In this document: in pieces, positions 1 through 12,131 of the stretch
How the letters are laid out: the number at the start of each line of letters is the position of its first letter
How positions within the stretch are numbered: position 1 is the stretch's first letter
From: Metaphire vulgaris
Lineage: Eukaryota; Annelida; Clitellata; Crassiclitellata; Megascolecidae
Assembly (NCBI GenBank): GCA_018105865.1
Contig: CM030841.1
Location: 9,495,729 to 9,559,728, forward strand
Direction: 5' to 3'
DNA length: 64,000 bases
Translations under genes and position numbers: made by a program
Notes under the pieces: model-generated
Databases searched by the model: none
What the model was told of the DNA's origin: nothing
What the model saw: the letters and a program-made list of their open reading frames with translations, nothing else

Positions 1-50
1 TCTTGAGGTTAGCCTTGAGAGCTCAGGAAGGACTCTACTTTTTATATTGA
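1..50 (+). repeat. 3' tail of a tRNA-derived SINE (cut by window edge)
   Basis: The first ~36 bases match, in inverted orientation, the 3' part of the SINE at 8490-8787 (shared core CTTGAGGTTAGCCTT and GGAAGGACT). The tRNA-like head must lie outside the window. Confidence 0.6.
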
Positions 51-1743
51 ATTTCAATACGTAGTAAAAAAGTAAAGCCCTCGAAGCCCAAGAGGGCACA
101 ATCCTAGCAATCCCAGTAATTTCAAGAAATCATTGGCTGTATGACATATGTTTTATTAGAAAAAGATTGTACCTGGTCCACATAATAGGTGCCTAAGCTC
201 AAAACCCTAGACCTTAGATTAAAGATAACTTCACAGTGAAAGCCACTGCCAACAAAAGGGTTTAATAGTGGCTCTTTATGAAATACCCAATAGGTGTCTA
301 GCAGAAGAATGCTTTTATGCTTTTGAAAATGAATGCAAGTCATGCAACTGACTAGGCACAAACTACTTAAACATAAGCACACCCAGTTTAGGTATTTTAG
401 CAATTATTTTATGACAAATGTGTTTAATATGTCTCTTGTTCACCTTGCTCATACCTTGTGCACTGTGCAACAGAGATCATTTACTTGTACAACATGGAAT
501 AACATCATTGCAAAGTCAGTTTGTGGTGGGAAATATGATCTGTTGTAATGTAATGTAACAAAATATGTCCCTATTGACCAATCACTCACAAGTGAACAAT
601 GGTCACTTATGACAAGGAAAAAAGAAAGGCAAAAAGGTTAGGTAATTTGATACAGCATTATTAATTAATGGGAAGGTAGAAGAGTGGTAACATCACATAT
701 GCACATAAATACTGGTACTGGCATATATTTGAAGTGAGAAAAAATCCTTTTATCCAAAAATGGCATAAGCTGAAAACATGACTGATAAAACATTAAAATA
801 ATGGCTAAAAGTGACATAAAATTTATGTAATTTCTAAAACATTTAAATTACATTTTTCTTGCTTTTCATCAAAACTTGGTAGAATCAACATTTTCTCAAT
901 TACTGGTGCTAGAATATCAATGGAAAATCGACACTGCATTCAAATACACTATAACTGAAATGTCAGGGTCCTTTAGATTTTGCATAATATTACACTGCCA
1001 AATGTAAGCTACAGTTTACTCAGTAGTTGAGAAGTCCAAACCCAGGATAGCATACTACAGATGCTCACTGAATACTATGAATTTTTACTGTTCTGAACAA
1101 CATAAGAAACAATATTTATGCAAAAACTACCGGTAGTTCTGCAAAAATACACAAACTATACAAATATTTATATGCCTTCAGTGACAAATAATCATGACAG
1201 TGGTCTTCATGAAAATATCAGACTCATTAAATATGAACCAGTCTGGAAGGTATGCATCTGCAAAAGGATTGTGTATATTATCTAAATAAATAATAATCTG
1301 AGGGTGCTAAACTGTTTCAGCTGTTCATGTTCAGTTAAGACTCAATATACAGCCCAAAATCCAAACCTGCCCAACAAAGGCTATATAAATTGTCCAGGAA
1401 TAATAATAATAATAAAAGGCAGACGGTCTTAGAGGTTAAACACTAATTATAAAACTCACAAGCACAAAGCAGTTGGCTACTGTTGGATTGCAACCCATTT
1501 CATGTACCAGACACCTCTGGTCACCAGCACAGTGACATGGTTCTACAACTTCAGCCGATACCACATTTGCTCAAAACAGGAGACACTTGTAAATATTGTC
1601 CACATCACATAAGTATCTGAACAAAAGAAACTCCTACTCAATTTCTCCCCCCTCTGAGTCCACATACCTTGTACTTCAACAAGTTTAACAAGCATTAACT
1701 TTATAGATCTAAAATTGACGCTCTTCCACATCAAACACTTCAT

Positions 1744-1782
<39 letters not shown>

Positions 1783-2741
1783 TACATACATACACACACA
1801 CACACACATACAAATATGCAATGATTCCTTAAGGGTTAAAAAATTCCATCCCCATGTAGTTCAAACAATCTACCACAATACCTAAGTCAATTTACTCAGT
1901 GATTGCTAAAGGTTATTTATGACTGACATTCATTGTATGCAGACTTTATTATGATTTTCATATGTCAGTACAAAGCACAGTTCCTGTTATTCTTTCAAAT
2001 GCAAACTATAATTTGTGTATGGACCATTGATAATTAACTGACCAATATTGAAACAATTCTTATACAGCATTGGTGAGCAAAGTGAAAGACAAATGTGAAA
2101 GCAGAGAGCAATGTCTAAAGACTGGACAAGGGCTGCAACATTCACAAATTCCCTTCTCCACAAATCTGTTTCAGAATTCTTTAATTATAAGACCTCTCTC
2201 GAATTCAATTTTGAAGTTACAATAACATCTACAAAATACAGCATCATATCCAGGATGGAGTCTTTTCTACTGCATGCATTTCAGCCATGGCAAAGGCATC
2301 ATAAGCAAAAAGTGCCTCATTTAAACTCATTGAAACAGAAAATACTGAACCAACTTCCATGAGTTCTGGCACATATTGCAGACTCATAAAGCACTTTTAT
2401 AGTTCAGTAACAATGCCTAACCCTTAATATTCAAAAAAAGTCTGAATATGATTGCAAAACAAAATTATTATTACTACTTATAACACTAATCATTAATAAA
2501 ATACTGTTCATGGGTTCAAACCATCATCTATAAAAATTCCAGTCAAATCAACCAGCACTTTAAAGTGTTCAACTATGGCTTGATGCAAAAGTATTATGAT
2601 TTGACTGACTTATTTAAGAATAATATAAATAAATATATATGCTGCATATATATATATACTGACCAATGAATACTCAATTTATAGAAATAAATGATTTTGT
2701 ATTATGCAATTGAATGCTGTTAATAAAGTAGTAGCTATAAC
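51..2741. other. AT-rich stretch without a recognisable gene
   Basis: I see no exon with convincing splice sites and no known domain on either strand. Short ORFs are scattered and low in complexity. A (CA)n tract lies at 1743-1808. The stretch may be intronic or intergenic. Confidence 0.5.
1743..1808. repeat. (CA)n microsatellite
   Basis: Nearly pure CA dinucleotide run with short interruptions by ATACAT. Confidence 0.95.
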
Positions 2742-3282
2742 CAGTGATGTCAATCCTTGCTATAACTATCAATTTTCCTTTTGCTGGGAGTCAATATTAT
2801 CCTAAACATTTTCAATTGTACTGATAATTACAAGGTAAGAGTAGTAAAATTGCGCTGAGTTACTCTAAATGTTTAGTCATTGTTTCCTTTATAAACAGTT
2901 GATTCTTTATTCTTTGCCACTGCTCCAGTTGAATTAGTTTTTTGGAAAGTGGTCTCATAATTAGAAATCAGCCTGGAAAACTTTTTTGTTATTATTATTA
3001 TTATTATTATTACTATAATGCAGTAACATAGCTAGGTGGCCAAAGTCAAAGGCGCATTTGAAATGCAGCATTGCTGTTCTACATTATGTTTTTTTAACAA
3101 AAATTTTGCTATTCTAATTTTTTTCAAAATTGTGTTTGCTATTCTGACAGAGGTTGGTCCTTGTCCTTGATCCTTGTCAAACACTGACATATGTCCTTGT
3201 ATCTTGTCCTTATCCTCGTCCTTGGGGTTCGGTCCTTGTCCTTATCCTCTCCTGAAGTTGGTATGTCAATAAAATATCACTG
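2742..3282. mobile_element. hAT-type non-autonomous element
   Basis: Starts CAGTGAT and ends ATCACTG. It is flanked by a perfect 8-bp duplication GCTATAAC (2734-2741 and 3283-3290). The interior holds an irregular CCTTGTCCTT-rich stretch at about 3150-3250. No transposase remains. Confidence 0.8.
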
Positions 3283-3957
3283 GCTATAACTATCATTACT
3301 TTTGCTACAAAATGTCTCAAATCAATAATACTGCCACTGACTTAATTATTCAATGGAAAAGACTTTGACTATAATGCCTGTTGTCAAACACTGACATATG
3401 GTATCTTGATATTTATTCTAATGTCAATAAAATACAACAAAGCAAACAAATTAATTTCACTGTTGTCACATATTTGACAACTGAACAGATAAACAATTTT
3501 AAAGATCTTAAAAATGCTCAAACTTCTTCGTGTCAAACTATGATAATTTAAGCAAGCAGATACAGAGACAACACATAATGTCTACTGGCATACTGCACTA
3601 CAGATATCTTCTCTCAAATTTTCATATATGCCCATACACAAATTCTTTATTAAAATTTGAGTACAGTTTCTCAGGGCAGTTTTAATCCTTACCATTTGTA
3701 TGGCACAGACAACGACCTCATTTTAATGACTAAAGCAACACATTTCAAAGAAGCTGAAAGTAATAACTCGGCAAATAAAAAATATGGAATTTACAAGATA
3801 TAACATAAATCATAACAGGATATAAAATATCATATCAAAACAAAGTTCAAATTTCGTATTATGACCGGACTGACTTAGGTATTCCTCAGAAGTCAGTTGG
3901 GTCATGGTGCAGTATTCCAATGGTGACCACACAGCCTGCCTATGTTATAGGGCATAG

Positions 3958-4199
3958 CAGAGATGGCCGTGGTTTGGGTTAACTCATAGGTGGGTTGGGT
4001 TGGATTGAGGTGGGTCAGACTTGACCATATTTATGGTGGGTTCGGTTGGGTCACAAAAAGGTCATGGTTTAAGAAATTGCAATGTATTACGGTGGGTTGG
4101 GTCAAGTAACCCTATTGCCGGCATTGGTTGTGTTGGGCTGGGTTGAAGATTTGATGGGTTGGGCTGGCTTCTAAAAAAATAGACCCATGGACATCTCTG
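3958..4199. mobile_element. hAT-type MITE with GGGTTGG-rich interior
   Basis: Ends are CAGAGATG and CATCTCTG. The 8-bp flanks GGGCATAG and GGGTATAG match at 7 of 8. The interior is a degenerate array of TGGGTTGGGTT units, so one strand is G-rich. Confidence 0.7.
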
Positions 4200-4207
4200 G
4201 GGTATAG

Positions 4208-6452
4208 GGTTCAAAACTCAACATCCACTTATACCTGTCAATGACTGCTTATTCAGAGGCAAGAAAGGCAGTAATGGAAAGTCTGGCAGCCGTCCTCATT
4301 AAGGTGATACTAGGAAAATTGCTAAGTCTCAGTTATATAGTCACATAGTGCCATCCATGTTCATATATAAATTATATTATCAGTTATTAATACAAACCTA
4401 CAGCAATTGAATGTAGAACAAAGAGTTATTTAAAATAACTGAGCTAAATATAGAGTAAAAATAAAACATCATTTTAATTACCAGTCGACAATATTTAGTA
4501 ATCAAAGGCAAAATCTGTTACAGTAATAATGATTTAATAACTTTCACCAAATAAAAACTCACTTTTCATCTTTAAAATTATATGTCAAAAGTTATCAGGC
4601 AGTAGTATTGAAAACCATATAAACTCAGGCAGAAGATATGACTGTGATAAGAGATACTGTTTTAAAAACCAGTTTACTTGGCCAAGGGATTAAACAGAAG
4701 TATAATTAACTCACTGGAAGTATCCTAGTACTATGATACAATTAAGAACTGTCAATGTATCAGCAACAATCAGCATAACAAATTACTAGATAATTTTAAA
4801 CATTTTAAAGCAAAACCTTCTGGAAATATTATATTACAAAGAGCCACATCCATCTGTGAAATTTTGCAGTCAACGTGTAAAATTCATGATGGACTATTTT
4901 AATCCACAAAATTAAGATATCAGACATTCTAAATTAAATTCTCTAGGACAGCCAATGTAACATAAATGACTTTACAGCACCTCTTGCAGAAGATATTTCC
5001 TGTGTAGCCTACTGTTCTCAATAGCACAGAACCGTTTCAGCTTAACAGATCATATACACAGACGCACATACATGCACACACATACAAAGATCAAATCAAA
5101 AACACTGAAGGCCTGTCAGAACAGCAGTTTTTATATGGTAGGCTGTTTCACTCCTTACAGCAAAATCAATGAAGCACACTGGGTTCAGTGCCACAGCCCT
5201 ATTTGCTCAGGCAGTGAAAACTATTGTCAGATCCACACAGACTTCAATAGGTGTAATATGTAAGCTTATCCACAAGTCTCCTTTTCTCTCTCCAGTCTGT
5301 CTGTCTGTCTGTCTGTCTGTCTGCCTGTCTGTCTATCTATCATGCATTAGGCTCAATAAGTTGCATTATTTCAATGACCATTATTTATGCAAGAGTGCCA
5401 AGTTCATTCAAATGTCCACATGAAAAATCACAAGTACAAATTTATTGACATTACCTAATACATGAAATCTTTTAAACATACAGTACATGTCCTCCGTCTA
5501 TACCAGGGGTGTGGCCAGACAAAAACAAAACAAAAATTATATTTCAAATGCAGCAGTGCACTTCAGTTTCCAACATCAACACTGAAACGCATGCACTATA
5601 GATCACATATATTAACAGAACTGTTAATTAATTGCATCAATACACAGTAAAAGCCACTTAAACGCATAGCAACCTCAACAACCATAACCAACCCCTTACA
5701 ACACATAAATCAACTCCACTCTACAATTATTTATCCTGAAACAATTGCACTTAACCAAGATATGCATATACACATCCTCAAAATAGTCTATTAAAAAGGG
5801 GCTAGACTGCTTCTGTGCTCTCCATAGATCCATAATGAGTTAGTATCTACGGGCTGTCAATATTCACTGGTCAAAATTCATTGATTACATAGACATTTGA
5901 ATTGTTGGCCTTCAAAGAACTTTGACAGCTGCACATATTATGGCAACTAGGCAAATGAAGATCGATGAGAGGAGGAATGCATGAAATAATTCAGGCAGCT
6001 GCTGCATATCAAGAAATTAGCATCATCAATAACTGTTGGGCAGCACAGGACAACCCTCAGACATTCAGTTTTTAAAGAACCCCCAAACTCATCAACATTA
6101 TCCCCTTACCCTCTGTGGGGAGGGTAAGGAACGGGTATAACGAAGTGCACCAATATTATAGGTCGATACCAATTAATTATCAGCCGATTAACGCACAGAA
6201 TTCATCATATAACTGCTTTTTTAAAAATCATGGTTGTAAACAGTAATTATTATATAAAAGAGCAACTTAGACAAGCAAATGCAAAAGTTGATGTTGATTG
6301 CCTTTGATTCAAGCTTATACAGACTTATTAGTCATCAACAATGTAAAATATTAGAGATACAGTAGAATGCCATTGTGTTATTTCGAATGTAAGATAACTC
6401 CAAATTCAAATTACCACACCTCTATCTATTGTACCATATAACTCCAACAAAA
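4208..6452. other. AT-rich stretch without a recognisable gene
   Basis: No supported coding region. It contains a (CTGT)n tract near 5297-5340 and a short perfect stem (CCTTACCCTC pairing with GAGGGTAAGG) near 6104-6129. Confidence 0.5.
5297..5340. repeat. (CTGT)n microsatellite
   Basis: Tandem CTGT/GTCT tetranucleotides with one CTGC variant. Confidence 0.9.
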
Positions 6453-7292
6453 CTACCGTATTTTTGTGCATATAAGACGCACCCACGTATAAGACACTCC
6501 TAATTATAAGACGCAGGTTTTGATGATTTGTGTTTAAAAAATTATGGATAAGATGTCCCATATATAAGATGCACCAAAAGAGTCAAATACTGAGTCTCTG
6601 TTAAGTAACCTGGTTAATTACAATCCTATCTCACCTGAATGTGGCTGCCCGTGGAGAGCAAGAGATAGAAGAGGAGGGAGAAAGGAGGGAGAAATGAGGG
6701 AGAGTAGGAGAGAGATTGCCTTGAATTGGAAGGGGTTCTGTCAACTGTCATGATGTAATAATATATCTACATCAATAATTTAATCATCTAACACTAAATT
6801 TTTATTCAGTAATCTGACCAATTACAATCATCTTTCATTTCCATGTTGCTGCTGGCTGAAAGAAAGACAGACAGAGGAAGAGACACAAACAGAGACAGAC
6901 AGAGAGAGATATCACCTTGAATTGGAAGGGCTTCCGTCCACTGTCGGACTGACACATGATGCCTACACATAAGTTGCTTAACTGTATATTGTGGAATCTA
7001 TTCAGATTTCTGATTACTCATAATCCTCATTCACTTAATGTCACTGCCGGCAGAGAGACAGACAGAGAAATACTGACAGACAGAGAGATTGCCTTGAATT
7101 GGAAGGATTTCCCTCCACCATTTCTACTTTCATCTACTTGCAGTTTTGGATTTATTTATTGATGACGACTTAGATGCCAGTTCTTTGTGTTCCAAAAAAT
7201 TTAGATAAGACGACCCGAGTATAAGACGCATCAAGGGCTAATTGTGTAAAAAAATCGTATAACCCACATCTTATATGCACAAAAATACGGTA
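6453..7292. mobile_element. Non-autonomous TIR element with TATAAGACGCA ends
   Basis: The left end reads CCGTATTTTTGTGCATATAA and the right end is its inverse, CTTATATGCACAAAAATACGG, both next to TA, so a TA target duplication is likely. ATAAGACGCA motifs repeat just inside each end. The interior holds three degenerate ~180-bp units, each with AGACAGA tracts followed by CCTTGAATTGGAAGG (about 6718, 6913 and 7092). No transposase is left. Similar CCGTATTTT...TATAAG ends occur in many animal genomes; I do not assign a superfamily. Confidence 0.7.
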
Positions 7293-8489
7293 CTTGGAAT
7301 TAAGTCCAGAAATTGCACACACCTTCTTGATATACTGTACATTTCACAACAACTGGACAACATAGGAGCAAAATTTGAGATGGTGACTGGGGAAGCACTA
7401 GTTCATTTGATACAGAATTACCCTTAATTGCAAGAATAATTATCAAATGTCATAACTACATATTGCAAAAGAAAAACTGGGAATCTCTGCTCTGGATGCC
7501 AATCATTGTCACGTAGCAGAATTCGTCAAAGTGCAATGTTGAATTACCAAGTTGTGTGCCATCTGCAGTCTGACAAGTCAACTGAATTTGGCATAATGGT
7601 CAAAAGTACAACATATCAAATCTAGTCACAATGTCTAGTCAAACACTGAAGAACAGAATGACCGACCTCTAAGTCTAGCTGTACAGAAAAAAAAGATCAA
7701 CTGTCAAATTTGTGAGTTCTGACTTTTCGAAAACTGGCATTCAGACGAGAGTTACTAAAGGCCGATAGAGGGACACTGTGATAAATTATTAAATAACCCT
7801 GAAAGACATTGGGTTGTTTCACAGTAATCTCAAGCATAACAACCGGAAAACAGAATAATTGACTAAGTTCGGAGCGCAACACTAGACAATGCAAATGGTT
7901 GAGCAAATAATTCACACATGTCTGACCATATGACATCACATATGCTCAGTTGTTTATACAAGAGACACATTGCAGCAAAGTCAAATTTTGGTCGAATTTT
8001 AAATCAGGAAGGCATATCGATTTAAGACAGCTGATGCAGATAGTTTTGGCCAGCCACAAAGTTATATCAGCACCGTTTAAAGGCTTCCACTACTTAATAA
8101 AGTTACCAGTTAACAGTAATTAATCACTTAATACTCACTGCTAAGTTACCATATGCAACCTCAACTATCATAATTCTTTGTGTGACTTACTGTAGTTCCA
8201 GTTAAATTAAAGTTTTGCGGGCGCGTTGGTTAACTTAAATTTGCAAGTGCCTTCATTAACTTTATTTAACTTGCTCTTTATTAAAATATGAAATGTGACA
8301 ATAATATTCAAATTCAGTAGTTTGGTGACATAAGTATTTGATAAATCCAGATATTGCCAAATATCACACTATCTGGCTGTAGAAAATGTCTGGAATGGTT
8401 TCCAGTAATTTCCTATAGTATAGTAGAGATAAACATAAATTTAAATAATTAAATAAACCAGAGATGTAAATATGAAAACAAGATAAAAA
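7293..8489. other. AT-rich stretch without a recognisable gene
   Basis: Nothing supported on either strand: short ORFs only, no domain and no convincing exon. Confidence 0.5.
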
Positions 8490-8787
8490 GTCAATTAAAA
8501 GTAAAGTCCTTCCCGAGCACTTAAGGCTAACCTCAAGGCTCATAGGGCGGCGCTGATCTCCGTTACCAAGGCCCTCAGCCAGGCGACTGGTGCAAGGTTA
8601 CATGATACGGGGCCAGTGTTCTCATGCAACGCGCCTGTTTACTTCGCGGATTAATCCGCTACTCATTTGCTATCGCCATCTGGCGAAAGAAGGCTGAGTC
8701 GACCTTAGGGCTCCCGCGGGAGTTGAACCCACGACCTACTGCTCCATTGTCCAACGCTGTTACCACTCTACTAACTTCCCGCCCCCC
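8490..8787 (-). repeat. tRNA-derived SINE
   Basis: Read on the minus strand it starts GGCGGGAAGTTAGTAGAGTGG (A box) and carries GGTCGTGGGTTCAACTCC (B box of RNA polymerase III). A ~200-bp tRNA-unrelated body follows, then an AT-rich tail. The head is shared with the SINE at 42736-43032, and the 3' part with the first 36 bases of the window. It is not a functional tRNA: the acceptor and anticodon arms do not close properly. Confidence 0.8.
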
Positions 8788-9780
8788 AATTAAATGCAAC
8801 AAAATGTCAATGCATAAATGGTTGAAAGAGGAAAGACCACAGTCCATAATCAGTTGGTCATTACTTATACAATATAAACAGAGAATCTTCAATCAGCAGC
8901 AAATTAGCTATCCTAAAATCCTCAACTGATCTGTAACTAGGATTAATGTTTATATCAATGGTGGGTTACCTAGATGATAAGGTTCTAAAATAAAGGTACT
9001 AATAACCTTCCAAAGTTACAACATTTGTCTACAATCCAGAACTGATGTCATACTCATTTAACCATTGAACTTCCAATATTCAGTTACAAAGTGCAAACTA
9101 CGCTACTCTGCAAGGTTTTCAGCACCAAAACCTTAAAATACTCCAGAAATTAAAATTTGCTCAAATCTTTATTTCAGTTAAGTGCCGATACAACATCAAA
9201 CCAGCCTTTTGAACACTCGAATCTTATAATCATGTCTAACAAAACTTTTTTGTGTGCTCAAACTACATAAAAGCCACCTAACTATAAAGTAGGAGTCATC
9301 TTAAGACTAAAAATTAACAGAAGCCAAATAAACAGGAAAAACAGGGAACCTTGAAATGCATCCAGACATGCAGACATTGAAGACAAAAACTAATTTTAAA
9401 ACACCTTTAAACTTCTCAATTACTGAAACTGCAGATAACAGAAACTCGCCCAAACCTAGAGAGCCTACATAAAAACTAAAATCCTAGACTTCTGAATACA
9501 GCAGGATACTTAAAAACAACCAAAAACATGCCAATGCAACACATGTGGAGCAGCATATAATCTGTTTTTCTCTTTCACCGATTCTCAAGTACATAATTGA
9601 AACCAGAAATATTCATGGCAAGAAACTCGGTTTACTTACATTAGCTACACTATACAAACTAGTGGTCTTTCCCACCAAAACCGTTAAGCCGTTATCACTA
9701 TTACTATTATTCTCATTATCATAATGATCATCAATAGTCTCTAGATGACAATAATTCTTATAAAAGCAATTTACAATTAC
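8788..9780. other. AT-rich stretch without a recognisable gene
   Basis: No exon or repeat family that I recognise. Confidence 0.45.
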
Positions 9781-10380
9781 CAGCATCTCTATTCGTTCTT
9801 CACTTTCTCTGTCTGTAACCAAATCTCTGGTTCATGCTTTTGTTGCTAGTATGTTAGACTATTGCAATTCTCTTTATCTTGGTCTGCCCAAAATCCTGCT
9901 CTCCCCTCAGCAATCTGTCCTAAATGCTGTGGCTCGTCTTGTAGCTAAAGCTCCACGCTACTCTAGCATCTCAGACTTTATGCTTAACACCATCCATTGG
10001 CTTCCAATTTCTGACCGCATTAAATTCAAACAAGTAACTATTGTTTCTGCAGCACTCTGAGGTTAGACCTCATCTTAGATTACTGAGATTTTCAAATCAC
10101 ACTCTTCCACTGCACTTCGCCTACTCTGCTCCACTGATCAGAAGAATGTTTGTGTTCCCAAGACGCACTGCTCTTACTCAGCATCGAGCTTTTGCAGTGA
10201 CTGGACCCTCCCTTTGGAATGCCTTGAACCCAACCATTCGCTTCTTACTCCCTCGCTCTATTCAATGCAAAAGCTAAAGTCCCACTACTTTATCATGTGA
10301 CTCCAATGCCAGGAGCGCCTCTGAGTAGAAATACAAGAGGCGCTATACAAATGCTACATTATATTTACAAATGCTACATT
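9780..10380 (+). mobile_element. L2/CR1-like LINE, 3' end (broken)
   Basis: The translated plus strand matches the C-terminal end of non-LTR retrotransposon ORF2: a segment like LDYCNSLYLGLP, then HWLPISDRIKFK, then after a frame change near 10060 RPHLRLLRF, a RAF/P-LWN segment and a final IR. At least one frameshift separates the two parts (open at 9851-10060 and 10041-10277). The 3' UTR contains GCGCTATACAAATGCTACATT, with the tail motif repeated, as in L2-type elements. No reverse transcriptase core is present, so this is a 5'-truncated dead copy. Confidence 0.8.
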
Positions 10381-10546
10381 ATATTACACTGTAACTAGAA
10401 ATCTGTGGCATAAATGCCAGGCATTTATATAAGCCATATATCTGAATTTTGAGGATGTGTATCTCAGCCAAAAATAAACAAAAGTTCTTATGAAAATTCA
10501 CAAATTGTCTGCCCAGTAGGAAGGCCATCTTCTAATATATATAATA

Positions 10547-10620
10547 TCTATAACATTAAAATCGTTATCTATATGTCTGTTGCCTGGGAAGATGGCAGAA
10601 GTGGTTACACACTGGGCGTT
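10547..10620 (+). mobile_element. Helitron-like 5' end fragment (possible)
   Basis: TCTATAACATTAAAATCG followed by TTATCTATATGTCTGT closely resembles the 5' ends of the Helitrons at 63143 and 47858. The 3' end could not be placed. The sequence then continues into a tRNA-like stretch (GGGAAGATGGCAGAAGTGG). Confidence 0.4.
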
Positions 10621-10779
10621 CTAAACAGGTTTCCCTGTGGCTGTCAACTCAGTGAGCAGTTCATCAAAATTGAGTAGCAATGGCAACGTAACCATAGGTT
10701 CAGCAGAATGACTGGCCACCATCTGATTGTTTGGCTGTGTCATGAAAGTATCAGCGGGAACTGAGCCTATGATGAACTT

Positions 10780-10783
10780 TACA

Positions 10784-10879
<96 letters not shown>
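10780..10879. repeat. (TA)n microsatellite
   Basis: About 100 bp of TA dinucleotides. It is preceded by GGGAACTGAGCCTATGATGA, also found before the TA run at 12069. Flank and array appear to travel together. Confidence 0.95.
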
Positions 10880-10882
<3 letters not shown>

Positions 10883-11175
10883 CAGTCAAAGTGTGAAATC
10901 AGGCAATGTTGGCATTGCCTGAAACTTTTGGTTACCGTTTTCGGGCACTGTCGACCGCTCTGATTGGTTGGCATTGTTTAACAATGCCTGAAATTTCTCA
11001 AATTTTATACACACATTTCCTGAAATCTTTATCTGTGATGGAATAGCATAATAAGTAACATAAAACAGTTCTGAAATTGATTAGGTTCAAATGAAATAAA
11101 AACAGGCAGTAATAGAAAAAAGTTATACACAACTGTAAAAACTTCAAATGCAATAAAGGAATGAATTCCAAAAAA

Positions 11176-11396
11176 CTTTATAAGGTTCTAACGCAATAAA
11201 GAAAAAGCAGTCATATAAAACAGTTCTACAACATTAATGAAGTCAACTAAACCTTTATAAGGTTCTAATGCAATAAAGAAAAAGCAGTCATATAAAACAG
11301 TTCTACAACATTAATGAAGTAAACTAAAACTTTATAAGGTTCAAATGCATTAAATGAAAAAAGTCATATAAAACAGTTCTACAACATTAATGAATA
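11176..11396. repeat. Tandem repeat, ~80-bp unit, about three copies
   Basis: The units contain CTTTATAAGGTTC, then AATAAAGAAAAAGCAGTCAT, then AACAGTTCTACAACATTAAT. More degenerate copies extend upstream to about 11060. Confidence 0.8.
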
Positions 11397-12065
11397 TAAT
11401 ATTTACATACACAACACACACACATTGCATTTCAGTTTACAAACATCTACAATGATTTGTTTCACTCTTTTTTGAATATATCTTTGATTATGTACTGCAG
11501 CCCTCAATGAAATCTATGCCATGACATCATCTTCATTTAGCAGTATCTGGGTGCACAAATCAAATTGAAGATGGCAGAACACCAGCTCTAACAGGTTACA
11601 TGTTGTTGCAGTTCTGATCAACACTGGGCGTCCTCGATCAACTAATGGAACAGGGGCGGTAAATTGTCACCAGGATTTCCAGGTTCAATCCCGAGCCCTC
11701 TTGCGGAGACCCCTATCATGCAGGTGATCTATGAAATCTGATGCTTGCTGGTTCAGTGGTTTCAGCCTGTTCTTCACCAGATGAGGCAGTACTGTGACAT
11801 CAAAAACTGAGTAGCAATGGCAGTTGCAGCGATACATTAAGCGTGCTGTTTCAGTGGTTGCAGCTGATAGTCATACGGTTCAGCGGAAGAATGACTGGCC
11901 ACCATCTGTTATTCAGCTATGAATGGCTCCCTCAGCTTAACACCTGACAGTGAAGGTTGATGGTCATGAAATGTGTGTATAAAATTGGGCAAATTTCAGG
12001 CAAACAATGTCTAAACATTTCAGTCAACGGGAACTGAGCCTATGATGAACTTTATGTCAACATTG

Positions 12066-12068
<3 letters not shown>

Positions 12069-12122
<54 letters not shown>
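12069..12122. repeat. (TA)n microsatellite with duplicated flank
   Basis: A TA run preceded by the same GGGAACTGAGCCTATGATGA flank as the array at 10780. Confidence 0.9.

Positions 12123-12125
<3 letters not shown>

Positions 12126-12131
<6 letters not shown>

Noticed and set aside
8659..8929. Possible tRNA gene at about 8700-8787
   Set aside because: The A and B boxes are good but the cloverleaf does not close and the sequence continues into a repeated SINE body; the same holds at 42950-43032 and 15640-15718.
10621..10974. ORFs with long Ile-Tyr runs
   Set aside because: Translation of the (TA)n array.
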